Positions 1 to 7,954 of a stretch of 64,000 bases of DNA are shown piece by piece. Source of the stretch: Thetidibacter halocola (GTDB taxonomy: Bacteria > Pseudomonadota > Alphaproteobacteria > Rhodobacterales > Rhodobacteraceae); NCBI RefSeq assembly GCF_018224955.1, contig NZ_JAGTUU010000005.1, positions 248,001-312,000 on the forward strand, in the 5' to 3' direction. The notes below the pieces were generated by a model, which saw nothing but the letters and a program-made list of their open reading frames with translations, was not told the origin of the DNA and searched no databases. A program made the position numbers and the translations under genes. Within the stretch, counting starts at the first letter, position 1. Each line of letters begins with the position of its first letter.

Positions 1-10
1 TCGTCATGCC

Positions 11-514
11 GTGATCCGTCTTGCGACCCTGCTTGCGCTGGTGCCGCTGCTGGCGGGCTGCGCACTGGATACCGAGGACGGGTTGCGCGACTACCTGCGG
101 GGCTGGGTCTTTCTGGCGCAGACCCGGCATTTCACTTCGAAATCGGAATGCACCGTGGCGGTGTTCGATTTGGCCTCGGACAGCCTGCGCAGCACCGCGC
201 CGGTGCAGGTGACGGAGTTCCGGCAGGCGCTGGTCTACCTGCGGCAGGATCGGGCGGTCTGGTTCGACATGCCGGGGATCAGCCCGCACGACATCTCGCG
301 CGCGGTCATGTCGCTGGACCTGCCCAGCGGGCTGGGTCTGCTGTCGTCGGGCGTGGGGCCGGCGACGGGCTGCATCGCGGACCCGGCCGTGTCGAACGGG
401 TTCTATTCGGTGATGACCTCGGGGCTCAGCGTGACGCTCTACGATCCGGCGGCCAATGCGTTGATCCTGCTCTATCCGCCGGAACACCTGCTGCTGGTGC
501 TGCGCGGGTCCTGA
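11..514 (+). CDS. Putative lipoprotein, unknown function
   Basis: A 167-aa protein read from a GTG start. An ATG six bases upstream is in another frame and stops after two codons. The N-terminus is a lipoprotein signal: a hydrophobic run ending in LLAGC, with Cys17 as the predicted lipidated residue, so the product is probably tethered in the periplasm. The rest is a compact soluble domain with no motif I recognise. It lies head-to-head, one base apart at the 3' ends, with the DUF4174 gene on the other strand. The start sits at the window edge, so an upstream operon partner cannot be seen. In related bacteria genes near methylmalonyl-CoA mutase often include propionyl-CoA carboxylase; that context is inferred, not visible here. 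Confidence 0.7.
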   Translation: MIRLATLLALVPLLAGCALDTEDGLRDYLRGWVFLAQTRHFTSKSECTVAVFDLASDSLRSTAPVQVTEFRQALVYLRQDRAVWFDMPGISPHDISRAVMSLDLPSGLGLLSSGVGPATGCIADPAVSNGFYSVMTSGLSVTLYDPAANALILLYPPEHLLLVLRGS

Positions 515-515
515 G

Positions 516-992
516 TCACTGGCGCAGCGCGTCGCGGCGGTCGCGGATTTCCTGCTGGCGCAGCGGCAGCTTGTCGATCGAGCGCGAGATCTCCCGCACG
601 TCCCAGGGCGCGGGTTTGCGCGCCACGATGGTTCCGTCCTTGGCGATGATGACCAGCATGAAGCCGCGCGCGCGCAGGGATTGCCGCACGGCGCTGCGTG
701 CCTTGGGATCGGTGTCGGTGATGATGATCACGTCCCGTTCCTCGAGCGCGTCGAGGCGTTCGATGAGAAGTTGCATCTGCTCGACATATCGCGGGTCCGC
801 CGGGCTGTCTGCGAACACCACGACGGGCCGCTTGATCCACAGCCATTCCTCCAGCGTGGTATCCGTCGCCGCGATGATGGGGCCGGGTTCGGCGGTCGGG
901 TCTTCCTGCGCGGTGGCGGCCTCCTGTGCGGCGCCCAGTGTGGCGCCGAAGGCAAGAGAGGCAGCAAGGCAGAGGCTTTTCAACGTCTTCAT
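516..992 (-). CDS. DUF4174 domain secreted protein
   Basis: A 158-aa protein. I chose the ATG at 992 because it follows a good AAGGAC ribosome site and opens a normal signal peptide (MKTLKSLCLAA... to about AAQ), whereas the longer frame to 1079 adds a basic, non-signal leader. After a low-complexity Ala/Glu/Pro linker comes a domain of about 110 residues matching DUF4174 in character: a thioredoxin-like alternation (VVVFADSPADPR, DVIIITDTDP, FMLVIIAKDGTI) with no CxxC, so no redox activity is expected. Family function is unknown. It is transcribed away from the sulfotransferase-like gene; the 139-bp gap between them is A+T-richer and should hold both promoters. Confidence 0.75.
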   Translation of the reverse strand: MKTLKSLCLAASLAFGATLGAAQEAATAQEDPTAEPGPIIAATDTTLEEWLWIKRPVVVFADSPADPRYVEQMQLLIERLDALEERDVIIITDTDPKARSAVRQSLRARGFMLVIIAKDGTIVARKPAPWDVREISRSIDKLPLRQQEIRDRRDALRQ

Positions 993-1131
993 GTCCTTCG
1001 ATATAAGCGCAACCTCGCCCCTCGGACAGGTCTGCCTTCGCATCACAGGGAAAAATTTTAACTTTAACCGCATCCTCATGGCTGCGCGCCGATCCTACCC
1101 CCGGCGTCATGAACCAGAGAGGGCGGGACGG

Positions 1132-2076
1132 ATGGACGTGATCCTGCATGTGGGTGCGCACCGCACCGGAACGAGCAGCCTGCAAGCCTACCTGCGCGAG
1201 CATGACGTCGCGCTGACGGCGCAGGCCGTCGGCTTCTGGGGGCCGCGGCGGACGCGGGTGGGCCTGCTGGACGGGCTGGCCGACCGTCCCCAGACGCCGG
1301 CAGACCTCGCGGCGGTGGTGCGCGGCACCGGCCGGCTGCGCATGAACCTCGACCTGTCCCGGCGCCGTGGCGTCCAGGCGCTGATCATCTCGGACGAGAA
1401 CATGCTGGGCAGCGTGCGGCGCAGCATCGCCGCGACGCGGCCCTATCCCGACGCGGGCGAACGCATGGCGCGCCTGCACGCGGCGTTCGGCGGCGTGACG
1501 CGGGTCGTTCTCCAGGTTCGCGCGCTGGACCTGTGGTGGGCTTCGGCGCTGGCCTACCTGCTGCCGCGCGGCGGACTGCTGCCCGATCCGGCGCAACTCG
1601 ACCGGATCGCGCAGGCGACCCGTGGCTGGCGGGACGTGATCACCGACATCGCCTGCGCCTGTCCCGGCGCGCAGATCGTCGTCCTGCCGTTCGAACGCTT
1701 TGCCGGCCAGCCGGCCGCGCAGCTGGCCGCGATGACGGGGCGGCGTGGATTCCCCAAGGTGCCCGCCAACCGCTTCTGGGAGAACCGCAGCGCCGACCTG
1801 CCCACCCTGCGCGCGCTGCTTGCCGAGCGCGGTGACGACCCGACGCGGCTGCCCTCCGGGCCGGGCCGCTGGATGCCCTTCGACGCCCGCCAGACCGAAA
1901 CCCTGCGCGAGGCCTATGCCGACGACCTGTTCTGGCTGCGCGCCGGGGCAGGCGGCCTGGCGCAACTGACAGAGGAAGACGGATCGCGCGACGCGGCAAA
2001 GACCGCGCAACGACCCGACAACAAGAGAGGACGACGACATGACCGACCTGCCCGAATCCTGGCGCAAGACGGCTGA
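1132..2076 (+). CDS. Sulfotransferase-like P-loop protein
   Basis: A 314-aa protein. The N-terminal [12 protein letters not shown] (residues 6-17) is the phosphate-binding loop typical of PAPS-dependent sulfotransferase-like proteins, which often sit next to surface polysaccharide or unrelated genes in Rhodobacterales. The middle holds a strand-rich [14 protein letters not shown] segment and a second IVVLPFERF strand. No second PAPS motif is obvious, so substrate and even activity are uncertain. The start was set at ATG 1132 behind a purine-rich stretch; the frame stays open far upstream but that part is antisense to the DUF4174 gene. The 3' end overlaps the mutase start by 38 bases, so the ribosome site of the mutase lies inside this gene. 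Confidence 0.65.
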   Translation: MDVILHVGAHRTGTSSLQAYLREHDVALTAQAVGFWGPRRTRVGLLDGLADRPQTPADLAAVVRGTGRLRMNLDLSRRRGVQALIISDENMLGSVRRSIAATRPYPDAGERMARLHAAFGGVTRVVLQVRALDLWWASALAYLLPRGGLLPDPAQLDRIAQATRGWRDVITDIACACPGAQIVVLPFERFAGQPAAQLAAMTGRRGFPKVPANRFWENRSADLPTLRALLAERGDDPTRLPSGPGRWMPFDARQTETLREAYADDLFWLRAGAGGLAQLTEEDGSRDAAKTAQRPDNKRGRRHDRPARILAQDG

Positions 2077-4177
2077 GAAGGAACTGCGCGGCCGCAGCGC
2101 CGACGACCTGACGTGGCACACCCTCGAAGGGATCGACGTCAAGCCGCTGTATACGGCGGATGACGTCAAGGACCTGCCGCACATGGGCACCCTGCCGGGG
2201 TTCGAGCCCTTCACCCGCGGCGTCAAGGCCACGATGTATGCCGGCCGGCCCTGGACGATCCGGCAATATGCGGGCTTTTCCACTGCCGAGGAAAGCAACG
2301 CCTTCTACCGCAAGGCGCTGGCCGCAGGCCAACAGGGCGTCAGCGTCGCCTTCGACCTGGCCACCCATCGCGGCTATGACAGCGATCACCCCCGCGTGGT
2401 GGGCGACGTGGGCAAGGCGGGCGTGGCCATCGACAGCGTCGAGGATATGAAGATCCTGTTCGACGGCATCCCGCTGGACAAGGTCAGCGTCTCGATGACG
2501 ATGAACGGTGCGGTGATCCCGGTGCTGGCCAATTTCATCGTCACCGGCGAGGAGCAGGGGCATCCGCGCTCGGTGCTTTCCGGCACCATCCAGAACGACA
2601 TCCTGAAAGAGTTCATGGTGCGGAACACCTATATCTATCCGCCCGAACCCTCGATGCGCATCATCTCGGACATCATCGAATACACCTCGAACGAGATGCC
2701 GAAGTTCAACTCGATCTCGATTTCCGGCTACCACATGCAGGAGGCCGGGGCGAACCTGGTGCAGGAGCTGGCCTTTACCCTCGCCGACGGCAAGGAATAC
2801 GTGAAGACCGCGATGGATGCCGGGATGGACATCGACAAGTTCGCCGGGCGGCTGTCCTTCTTCTTTGCCATCGGCAAGAACTTCTTCATGGAAGTGGCCA
2901 AGCTGCGCGCGGCGCGGATGCTGTGGCACCGGATCATGACGGAACTCGGCGCGAAGGATCCGCGATCGAAGATGCTGCGCACCCATTGCCAGACCTCGGG
3001 CGTCTCGCTGGCCGAGCAGGACCCCTACAACAACGTCATCCGCACCGCCTATGAGGCGATGAGCGCGGTCCTGGGCGGCACGCAATCGCTGCACACCAAC
3101 GCGCTGGACGAGGCGATCGCCCTGCCGACCGAGTTCAGCGCGCGGATCGCCCGTAACACGCAGTTGATACTGCAGGAAGAAACCGGCGTGACCAAGGTCG
3201 TCGACCCGCTGGCCGGCTCCTACTACGTCGAAAGCCTGACGCATGAGCTGGCCGAAGCGGCGTGGAAGCTGATCGAAGAGGTCGACGACATGGGCGGCAT
3301 GACCAAGGCCGTCGCCTCGGGCATGCCGAAGCTGCGGATCGAAGAGACGGCCGCCCGCCGTCAGGCCGATATCGACCGCGGCACCGACGTGATCGTGGGC
3401 GTCAACAAGTATCGCCTGTCGAAAGAGGACCCGATCGACATCCTCGACATCGACAACGCCAAGGTCCGCACATCGCAGATCGCCCGGCTGGAGGCGATGC
3501 GCGCGACCCGGGACGAGGCCGCCTGCCAGGCGGCGCTGTCGGAACTCGAACGCCGCGCGGCTCAGGGCGGCAACCTGCTGGAGGCCGCGGTCGAGGCCGC
3601 CCGCCAGCGCGCCAGCGTGGGAGAGATCAGCATGGCGATGGAAAAGGTGTTCGGCCGTCACCGGGCCGAGGTCAAGACGCTGGCCGGGGTCTATGGCGCC
3701 GCTTACGAGGGCGACGAGGGCTTTGCCGCGATCCAGAAGGCGGTCGAGCAATTCGCTGAAGACGAGGGGCGCCGCCCGCGGATGCTGGTGGTCAAGATGG
3801 GGCAGGACGGCCATGACCGCGGCGCCAAGGTGATTGCCACCGCTTTTGCCGATATCGGGTTCGACGTGGATGTTGGCCCGCTGTTCCAGACGCCCGAAGA
3901 GGCCGCGCAGGACGCGATCGACAACGACGTGCACGTGGTGGGCATCTCGAGCCAGGCGGCGGGGCACAAGACGCTGGCGCCGCAACTGGTCGAGGCGCTG
4001 AAGGCGCAGGGCGCCGGCGACATCCTGGTGATCTGCGGCGGCGTCATCCCGCAGCAGGATTACGAGTTCCTCTACAAGGCCGGGGTCAAGGCGATCTTCG
4101 GCCCGGGCACCAATATCCCTGAGGCGGCGCAGGACATCCTGACCCTGATCCGCGAAGCCCGCGCACAGGCGGCCTGA
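2039..4177 (+). CDS. scpA: Methylmalonyl-CoA mutase (single chain)
   Basis: A 712-aa adenosylcobalamin enzyme that interconverts (R)-methylmalonyl-CoA and succinyl-CoA, the last step of propionyl-CoA assimilation and of the ethylmalonyl-CoA route. The N-terminal two-thirds is the substrate-binding barrel ([51 protein letters not shown]). The C-terminal cobalamin domain starts near residue 578 and has the DGHDRG motif, with His592 as the lower cobalt ligand, followed by the conserved GISSQAAGH strand. Length is normal for the single-polypeptide type. A GAGAGGA ribosome site precedes the ATG. It overlaps the upstream sulfotransferase-like gene by 38 bp and is followed by a strong hairpin, suggesting it ends the transcript. 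Confidence 0.97.
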   Translation: MTDLPESWRKTAEKELRGRSADDLTWHTLEGIDVKPLYTADDVKDLPHMGTLPGFEPFTRGVKATMYAGRPWTIRQYAGFSTAEESNAFYRKALAAGQQGVSVAFDLATHRGYDSDHPRVVGDVGKAGVAIDSVEDMKILFDGIPLDKVSVSMTMNGAVIPVLANFIVTGEEQGHPRSVLSGTIQNDILKEFMVRNTYIYPPEPSMRIISDIIEYTSNEMPKFNSISISGYHMQEAGANLVQELAFTLADGKEYVKTAMDAGMDIDKFAGRLSFFFAIGKNFFMEVAKLRAARMLWHRIMTELGAKDPRSKMLRTHCQTSGVSLAEQDPYNNVIRTAYEAMSAVLGGTQSLHTNALDEAIALPTEFSARIARNTQLILQEETGVTKVVDPLAGSYYVESLTHELAEAAWKLIEEVDDMGGMTKAVASGMPKLRIEETAARRQADIDRGTDVIVGVNKYRLSKEDPIDILDIDNAKVRTSQIARLEAMRATRDEAACQAALSELERRAAQGGNLLEAAVEAARQRASVGEISMAMEKVFGRHRAEVKTLAGVYGAAYEGDEGFAAIQKAVEQFAEDEGRRPRMLVVKMGQDGHDRGAKVIATAFADIGFDVDVGPLFQTPEEAAQDAIDNDVHVVGISSQAAGHKTLAPQLVEALKAQGAGDILVICGGVIPQQDYEFLYKAGVKAIFGPGTNIPEAAQDILTLIREARAQAA

Positions 4178-4196
4178 GCCGGGGCCGGAAACGGGA

Positions 4197-4221
4197 ACGG
4201 CGCGCCTGTCTGGCGCGCCGT
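4197..4221 (+). terminator. Strong hairpin after the mutase gene
   Basis: A perfect 10-bp inverted repeat, ACGGCGCGCC / GGCGCGCCGT, with a TGTCT loop, begins 20 bp after the mutase stop. There is no T-run, so it would act as a weak or Rho-assisted terminator or protect the mRNA 3' end. It is followed by GGGGGGCTCTTTCCCC and a GTTTCGAAAC palindrome. Confidence 0.55.
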
Positions 4222-4303
4222 GCGGGGGGCTCTTTCCCCAAACCCCGGCGGTGTTTCGAAACCAAAGAAACAGAGGCCGCAAGCCTCGCCTTTCGACTCG
4301 GGT

Positions 4304-4602
4304 TCACTCGGCCTGGGCGGGCTTGGCCTTGGTCATCTGCGGTGCCGTTGACAGCATCAGGGTGGTGCAGCCCAAGATGCCTGACACGATCGAGACGGAT
4401 AGAACGCCCACCCGCACCTCGTTCATCAATGCCGGGTCAGCAAAGCTGATGCCCCGAAGCACCACGCTGGCACCGGCGAAGGCAAAGACGGGAACGGTGG
4501 AATAGAGCATGCAGGGCGCAAGGCCGTGTTGCAGAGAGTGCAGCGGCGACTTGCCCCCGAAGCCTCGTGGTTGAAAAACCTGTCAATCGCGCGCAGCGGC
4601 AT
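4304..4602 (-). pseudogene. nhaA: nhaA remnant (Na+/H+ antiporter), internal deletion
   Basis: Two pieces of NhaA lie end to end. Starting at ATG 4602, behind a textbook GAGAAGGGA ribosome site, MPLRAIDRFFNHEASG matches the N-terminal amphipathic start of NhaA (consensus like R.FF..EASGG). After about 18 codons this frame loses similarity. In another frame, from about 4550, the translation PLHSLQHGLAPC then MLYSTVPVFAFAGAS matches the late NhaA segment (like PLHRLEHALHPWVAF..PLFAFANAGV), and EVRVGVLSVSIVSGILG matches its last helix. Some 290 residues between these ends are missing and the junction shifts frame. The 68-codon frame at 4304-4510 by itself is thus the tail of a dead gene and not a small membrane protein. 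Family assignment is from memory of the NhaA consensus. Confidence 0.7.
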
Positions 4603-4729
4603 CCGTCCCTTCTCATGGTTCGCGATTTCGTTCAAAATGGTATTTCCGCTGCACATATCGTCGCGAAGCGTGCATTTTTCGCGCTTTGCAACGCCGAAAA
4701 CGCTGTTACCGTGCCGGGGGTGACGGGGG

Positions 4730-5347
4730 ATGGGCATGTTGGAACTGGATCACATCGCGGTTCTGGGCGAGTCGCTGGAAGAGGCGGTTGCGCATGTCGA
4801 GCAGGCGCTGAACTGGCCGATGCAGCCCGGCGGGCAGCATCTGCGCTTTGCCACGCATAATTCCCTGCTGGGCATTCATCCCGGGCTCTACATCGAGGCG
4901 ATTGCAGCCGATCCCGGGTTGCCGCATCCGGCGCGGCCGCGCTGGTTCGGGCTGGATTCCTTCCATGGGCCGCCGCGGCTGGACAAGTGGGTGCTGCGCA
5001 CGCCGGACCTGGACCGCACGCTGAAGGCCTTTCCGATGGCTGGCGAGATCGTGTCGCTGGAGCGCGGCGACCTGCGCTGGCGGATGGCGGTGCCGCTGGA
5101 CGGGATGCTGCCCTTCGACGGGGTCTTTCCCGCCCTGATGGAGTGGCAGGTATCGGTGCCGCCGGGCAAGTCGCTGACCAAGGCGGACCGCAGGCTGGAA
5201 CGGCTGGTGGTGACACACCCAGAGGCAGACCGCCTGAGCGCGCTTCTGGAGCCGCATCTGGACGCGCCGCTGGTCGCGTTCGAGGCTGGCACGCCCGGGC
5301 TTGCCGCCGAGATCGCGACCGCCGGAGGGACCGTATGGCTGCGGTGA
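4730..5347 (+). CDS. VOC/glyoxalase-like domain protein
   Basis: A 205-aa protein of the vicinal-oxygen-chelate fold. It begins LELDHIAVLGESLEEAVAHVEQ, the usual first strand and helix of a glyoxalase-like domain, and continues with strands carrying GIHPGLYIEAIAADP and LDKWVLRTPDLD. It resembles the 'glyoxalase-3-like' group found beside acetyltransferases in Rhodobacteraceae. Two in-frame starts are possible, ATG 4730 or ATG 4736; the purine run just before 4730 favours 4736 on spacing, but both give nearly the same product. The substrate is unknown. The 3' end overlaps the GNAT gene by 13 bp, so the two are probably translated together. Confidence 0.75.
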   Translation: MGMLELDHIAVLGESLEEAVAHVEQALNWPMQPGGQHLRFATHNSLLGIHPGLYIEAIAADPGLPHPARPRWFGLDSFHGPPRLDKWVLRTPDLDRTLKAFPMAGEIVSLERGDLRWRMAVPLDGMLPFDGVFPALMEWQVSVPPGKSLTKADRRLERLVVTHPEADRLSALLEPHLDAPLVAFEAGTPGLAAEIATAGGTVWLR

Positions 5348-5820
5348 TCGTGCGCTCGGCGCGGGCATCGGACGCCGCGGCGATCATGGCGCTGTGGAAC
5401 GAGGTGATCGACAACACCGCCATCACCTTCACCACCGCTCACAAGACATGCGAGAGCATCAGTGCCGACATCGCGGCGCGCGGCGCCTGTTTCCAGGTGG
5501 CCGAGGCGGATGGCTTCCTGGGCTTCGCCACCTGCTTTCCGTTCCGTTCGGGGCCGGGCTATCGCTTCACGATGGAGCATTCGGTGATGCTGGTGCCCGA
5601 CGCGCGCGGGCATGGCGTGGGCCGGGCGCTGATGACCGCGCTGGAAGCCGCGGCACGCGGGCAGGGGGCGCATTCGCTGTTCGCCGGGGTCAGCGGCGAA
5701 AACCCCGAGGGTGTGGCATTTCACGCCCGGATCGGCTTTGCCGAGGTGGCGCGCCTGCCCGAGGTGGGGCACAAGTTCGGTCGCTGGATGGACCTTGTGC
5801 TGATGCAGAAGTTTCTCTGA
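5335..5820 (+). CDS. GNAT N-acetyltransferase, phosphinothricin-acetyltransferase-like
   Basis: A 161-aa protein. The start is ATG 5335, behind GGAGGGA and 13 bp inside the end of the VOC gene. It carries the GNAT acetyl-CoA motif A, VPDARGHGVGRALM (R-x-x-G-x-G loop), and the downstream strand LFAGVSGENPEGVAFHARIGF with the typical N...A..F..R.GF signature. The start IVRSARASDAAAIMALWNEVIDNTAITF and end VGHKFGRWMDLVLMQKFL match the Pat/MnaT subfamily, which acetylates phosphinothricin or methionine-analogue amines. The in vivo substrate is not fixed by sequence. Confidence 0.85.
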   Translation: MAAVIVRSARASDAAAIMALWNEVIDNTAITFTTAHKTCESISADIAARGACFQVAEADGFLGFATCFPFRSGPGYRFTMEHSVMLVPDARGHGVGRALMTALEAAARGQGAHSLFAGVSGENPEGVAFHARIGFAEVARLPEVGHKFGRWMDLVLMQKFL

Positions 5821-5863
5821 ATGTCGCACTGACACCGGCGCGGTGCTGGCATAGACTGCGCCC

Positions 5864-6556
5864 ATGTCGATCTGGACCCGCATAACCGAGGCGCTGGCGG
5901 CGCTTGCACAGGGCGAGGGCCTTGCCGCGGTGTTCGAAAAGCTGCGTACGCCACCCGAGCGGAGCATCGCCTTTACCATCGCGGTGATCGCGCTGTCGGC
6001 CAAGATGGCCAAGGCGGACGGCCTCGTGACGCGGGACGAGGTCATGGCCTTTCGCGAGGTGTTCCAGATCCCGCCCGAGGAAGAGGCGAACGCCGCGCGT
6101 GTCTTCAACCTGGCGCGGCAGGACGTGGCGGGGTTCGAGGAATATGCCAGCCGGATCCGCGCCATGTTCGACGGCGACAATGGCACACTCTGCGACCTGA
6201 TGGAGGGGCTGTTCCACATTGCCATGGCCGACGGCACCTATCACCCGAACGAGGACGTGTTCCTGGCGCGCGTGGCGGAGATCTTCGGCCTTGCGGGGCC
6301 GCGCTTTGACGCGCTGCGGGCGCGTTTCGTGCCGGATGCCGAACGCGATCCCTTTGCCGTGCTGGGCGTCTCGCCCGAAATGGAGATGAACGAGATCCGC
6401 AGCGTCTATCGCAAGCTGGTGCGAGAGACGCATCCCGACGTGATGATCGCCCGCGGCGTGCCGGTCGAGGCGGTGAAACTGTCGGAGCGGCGGTTGCAGG
6501 ACATCACCCGCGCCTGGGACGACATCCGATCCATGCGCGCCCGCGAGACCGCCTGA
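5864..6556 (+). CDS. TerB/DnaJ (DjlA-like) co-chaperone
   Basis: A 230-aa protein with two recognisable parts. Residues about 30-150 form a helical TerB-like domain (IAVIALSAKMAKADGLVTRDE and the repeat LFHIAMADGTYHPNE, both with the acidic metal-binding type A.aDG.....E pattern). Residues about 165-228 are a J domain (FAVLGVSPEMEMNEIRSVYRKLVRETHPD) with an intact HPD tripeptide for stimulating DnaK. Unlike E. coli DjlA there is no membrane anchor. The gene is followed without a gap by the next: its TGA is directly abutted by the ATG of the nuclease-like gene, indicating one transcript. Confidence 0.85.
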   Translation: MSIWTRITEALAALAQGEGLAAVFEKLRTPPERSIAFTIAVIALSAKMAKADGLVTRDEVMAFREVFQIPPEEEANAARVFNLARQDVAGFEEYASRIRAMFDGDNGTLCDLMEGLFHIAMADGTYHPNEDVFLARVAEIFGLAGPRFDALRARFVPDAERDPFAVLGVSPEMEMNEIRSVYRKLVRETHPDVMIARGVPVEAVKLSERRLQDITRAWDDIRSMRARETA

Positions 6557-7555
6557 ATGCGGCTGGCCACGTGGAACATCGAATGGTTCGACGCGCTGTT
6601 CGACGACCAGGGGCACCTGCTGGCCGATACTGGCTGGTCTGCCCGCCATGACGTGACCCGGCGCGCGCAGGCCGAGGCGGTGGCGCTGGTGCTCGACCGG
6701 ATCGACGCGGACGCGGTCATGGTGATCGAGGCGCCCGATACCAACCGCCGCCGCAGCACCGTGCGCGCCCTGACCAATTTCGCCGAGGCCGCCGACCTGC
6801 GCATACACGAGGCAGTGACCGGCTTTACCAACGATACGCAGCAGGAAATCGCGCTGCTGTTCGATCCCGACGTGATGAGCGTGACGCATGATCCGCGCGA
6901 CATCGGCGCGCCGCGTTTCGACGCGGAGTTCCGCATCGACCTGGACATCGACGCGACCGAGGACGTGATCCGCTTTTCCAAGCCACCGCTGGAACTGGCG
7001 CTGCGGACGGCTGCGGGTGCGGCACTGCGGCTGATCGGGGCGCATCTGAAATCCAAGGCGCCGCATGGCGCCACGAACCACGACGAGATCATGCGCATCG
7101 CCATCGCCAACCGGCGCAAGCAACTGGCGCAGGCGATCTGGCTGCGCCACCGGATCGAGGCGCATCTGCTGGCCGGCGAAAGCCTTGTGGTGCTGGGTGA
7201 CCTGAACGACGGCCCTGGCCTCGACCACTACGAGAATCTGTTCGGTCGCAGCTCTGTCGAGATCGTCATGGGGGCGGAACCGCTGTGCCTGTATGACCCG
7301 CATGCGGCGCAGGCGCTGCAAAGGCGGCTGGGCGCGACGCCGACCACGGCGCGATTCTTCCTGCAAGGCGAGAACCGATATCTTCAGGCGCTGCTCGATT
7401 ACGCCATGATCTCGCCCGACCTGCGGGAGCGCAGCCCGGACTGGCGCATCTGGCATCCGTTCGACGACCCCGAATGCTGGCATGACCGCAGCTTGCGCGA
7501 GGCGCTGCTGGCTGCGTCGGATCATTTTCCGGTGACGCTGGACCTGGATCTCTGA
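6557..7555 (+). CDS. Endonuclease/exonuclease/phosphatase family protein
   Basis: A 332-aa protein with the metal-dependent DNase I-like fold. The landmark motifs are present in order: ATWNIEWFD at residue 4, MVIEAPD (the metal-binding Glu), IGAHLKSK, VVLGDLNDGPG with the catalytic Asp-x-Asn, and the C-terminal SDHFPV with the catalytic Asp-His. No signal peptide is seen, so it is probably cytosolic. The family covers nucleases, sphingomyelinases and phosphatases; the substrate cannot be read. Its ATG directly follows the stop of the TerB/DnaJ gene. Confidence 0.85.
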   Translation: MRLATWNIEWFDALFDDQGHLLADTGWSARHDVTRRAQAEAVALVLDRIDADAVMVIEAPDTNRRRSTVRALTNFAEAADLRIHEAVTGFTNDTQQEIALLFDPDVMSVTHDPRDIGAPRFDAEFRIDLDIDATEDVIRFSKPPLELALRTAAGAALRLIGAHLKSKAPHGATNHDEIMRIAIANRRKQLAQAIWLRHRIEAHLLAGESLVVLGDLNDGPGLDHYENLFGRSSVEIVMGAEPLCLYDPHAAQALQRRLGATPTTARFFLQGENRYLQALLDYAMISPDLRERSPDWRIWHPFDDPECWHDRSLREALLAASDHFPVTLDLDL

Positions 7556-7594
7556 CCCCTACCGCGACCGGGCCGGAATGATTATATTGATCGC

Positions 7595-7954
7595 ATGAAA
7601 CTCCATGCAGCCTTTTTCGCCGCCTGTCTTACCGCCACGCCCCTTGCCGCGCAGGATGAAGGGGATCAGGGGCTTTCTCTGATGGAAGAGGGGGCCCGCC
7701 TGTTCTTTCGCGGGCTGATGTCCGAGATGGAACCGGCGCTGCGCGAACTCGAGGGCATGGCCGACGAGATGCGCCCCGCGATCGAGGATTTCGCGCGCGA
7801 GATGGGACCCGCCCTGCGCGACCTGATGGGCAAGGTCGAGGACTGGTCGCTGTATGAGCCGCCCGAGATCCTGCCCAATGGCGACATCATCATCCGGCGC
7901 AAGCCGGACCCGGCGCCGCCGCTGCCCGAGGGCGGCGAAGAGATCGAGCTTTAG
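7595..7954 (+). CDS. Small secreted protein, conserved in Rhodobacterales, unknown function
   Basis: A 119-aa protein with a clear signal peptide (MKLHAAFFAACLTATPLAA, cleavage expected before QDEGD). The mature part is strongly acidic and helical with a repeated E.EPALRELE / EMGPALRDLM pattern, then a Pro-rich C-terminus. Proteins of this type are sometimes labelled 'AAA+ ATPase' in databases, but there is no P-loop here, so that name should not be used. It converges on ppx, overlapping it by 4 bp at the 3' ends. Confidence 0.65.
   Translation: MKLHAAFFAACLTATPLAAQDEGDQGLSLMEEGARLFFRGLMSEMEPALRELEGMADEMRPAIEDFAREMGPALRDLMGKVEDWSLYEPPEILPNGDIIIRRKPDPAPPLPEGGEEIEL

Noticed and set aside
472-2298. 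A 608-codon minus-strand frame opposite the sulfotransferase-like gene.
   Set aside because: Antisense shadow with low-complexity content; it crosses the DUF4174 gene and intergenic DNA.
1640-4282. An 880-codon open frame on the minus strand opposite the mutase gene.
   Set aside because: High G+C codon structure keeps the opposite strand open; no domain is recognisable and it spans two real genes and parts of others.
4304-4510. A 68-aa small membrane protein.
   Set aside because: It matches the C-terminal end of NhaA and its start codon is internal to that match; it is better read as part of a pseudogene.
7595-7954. 'AAA+ ATPase' label for the small secreted protein.
   Set aside because: No Walker A or B motif; it has a signal peptide and is acidic and helical.
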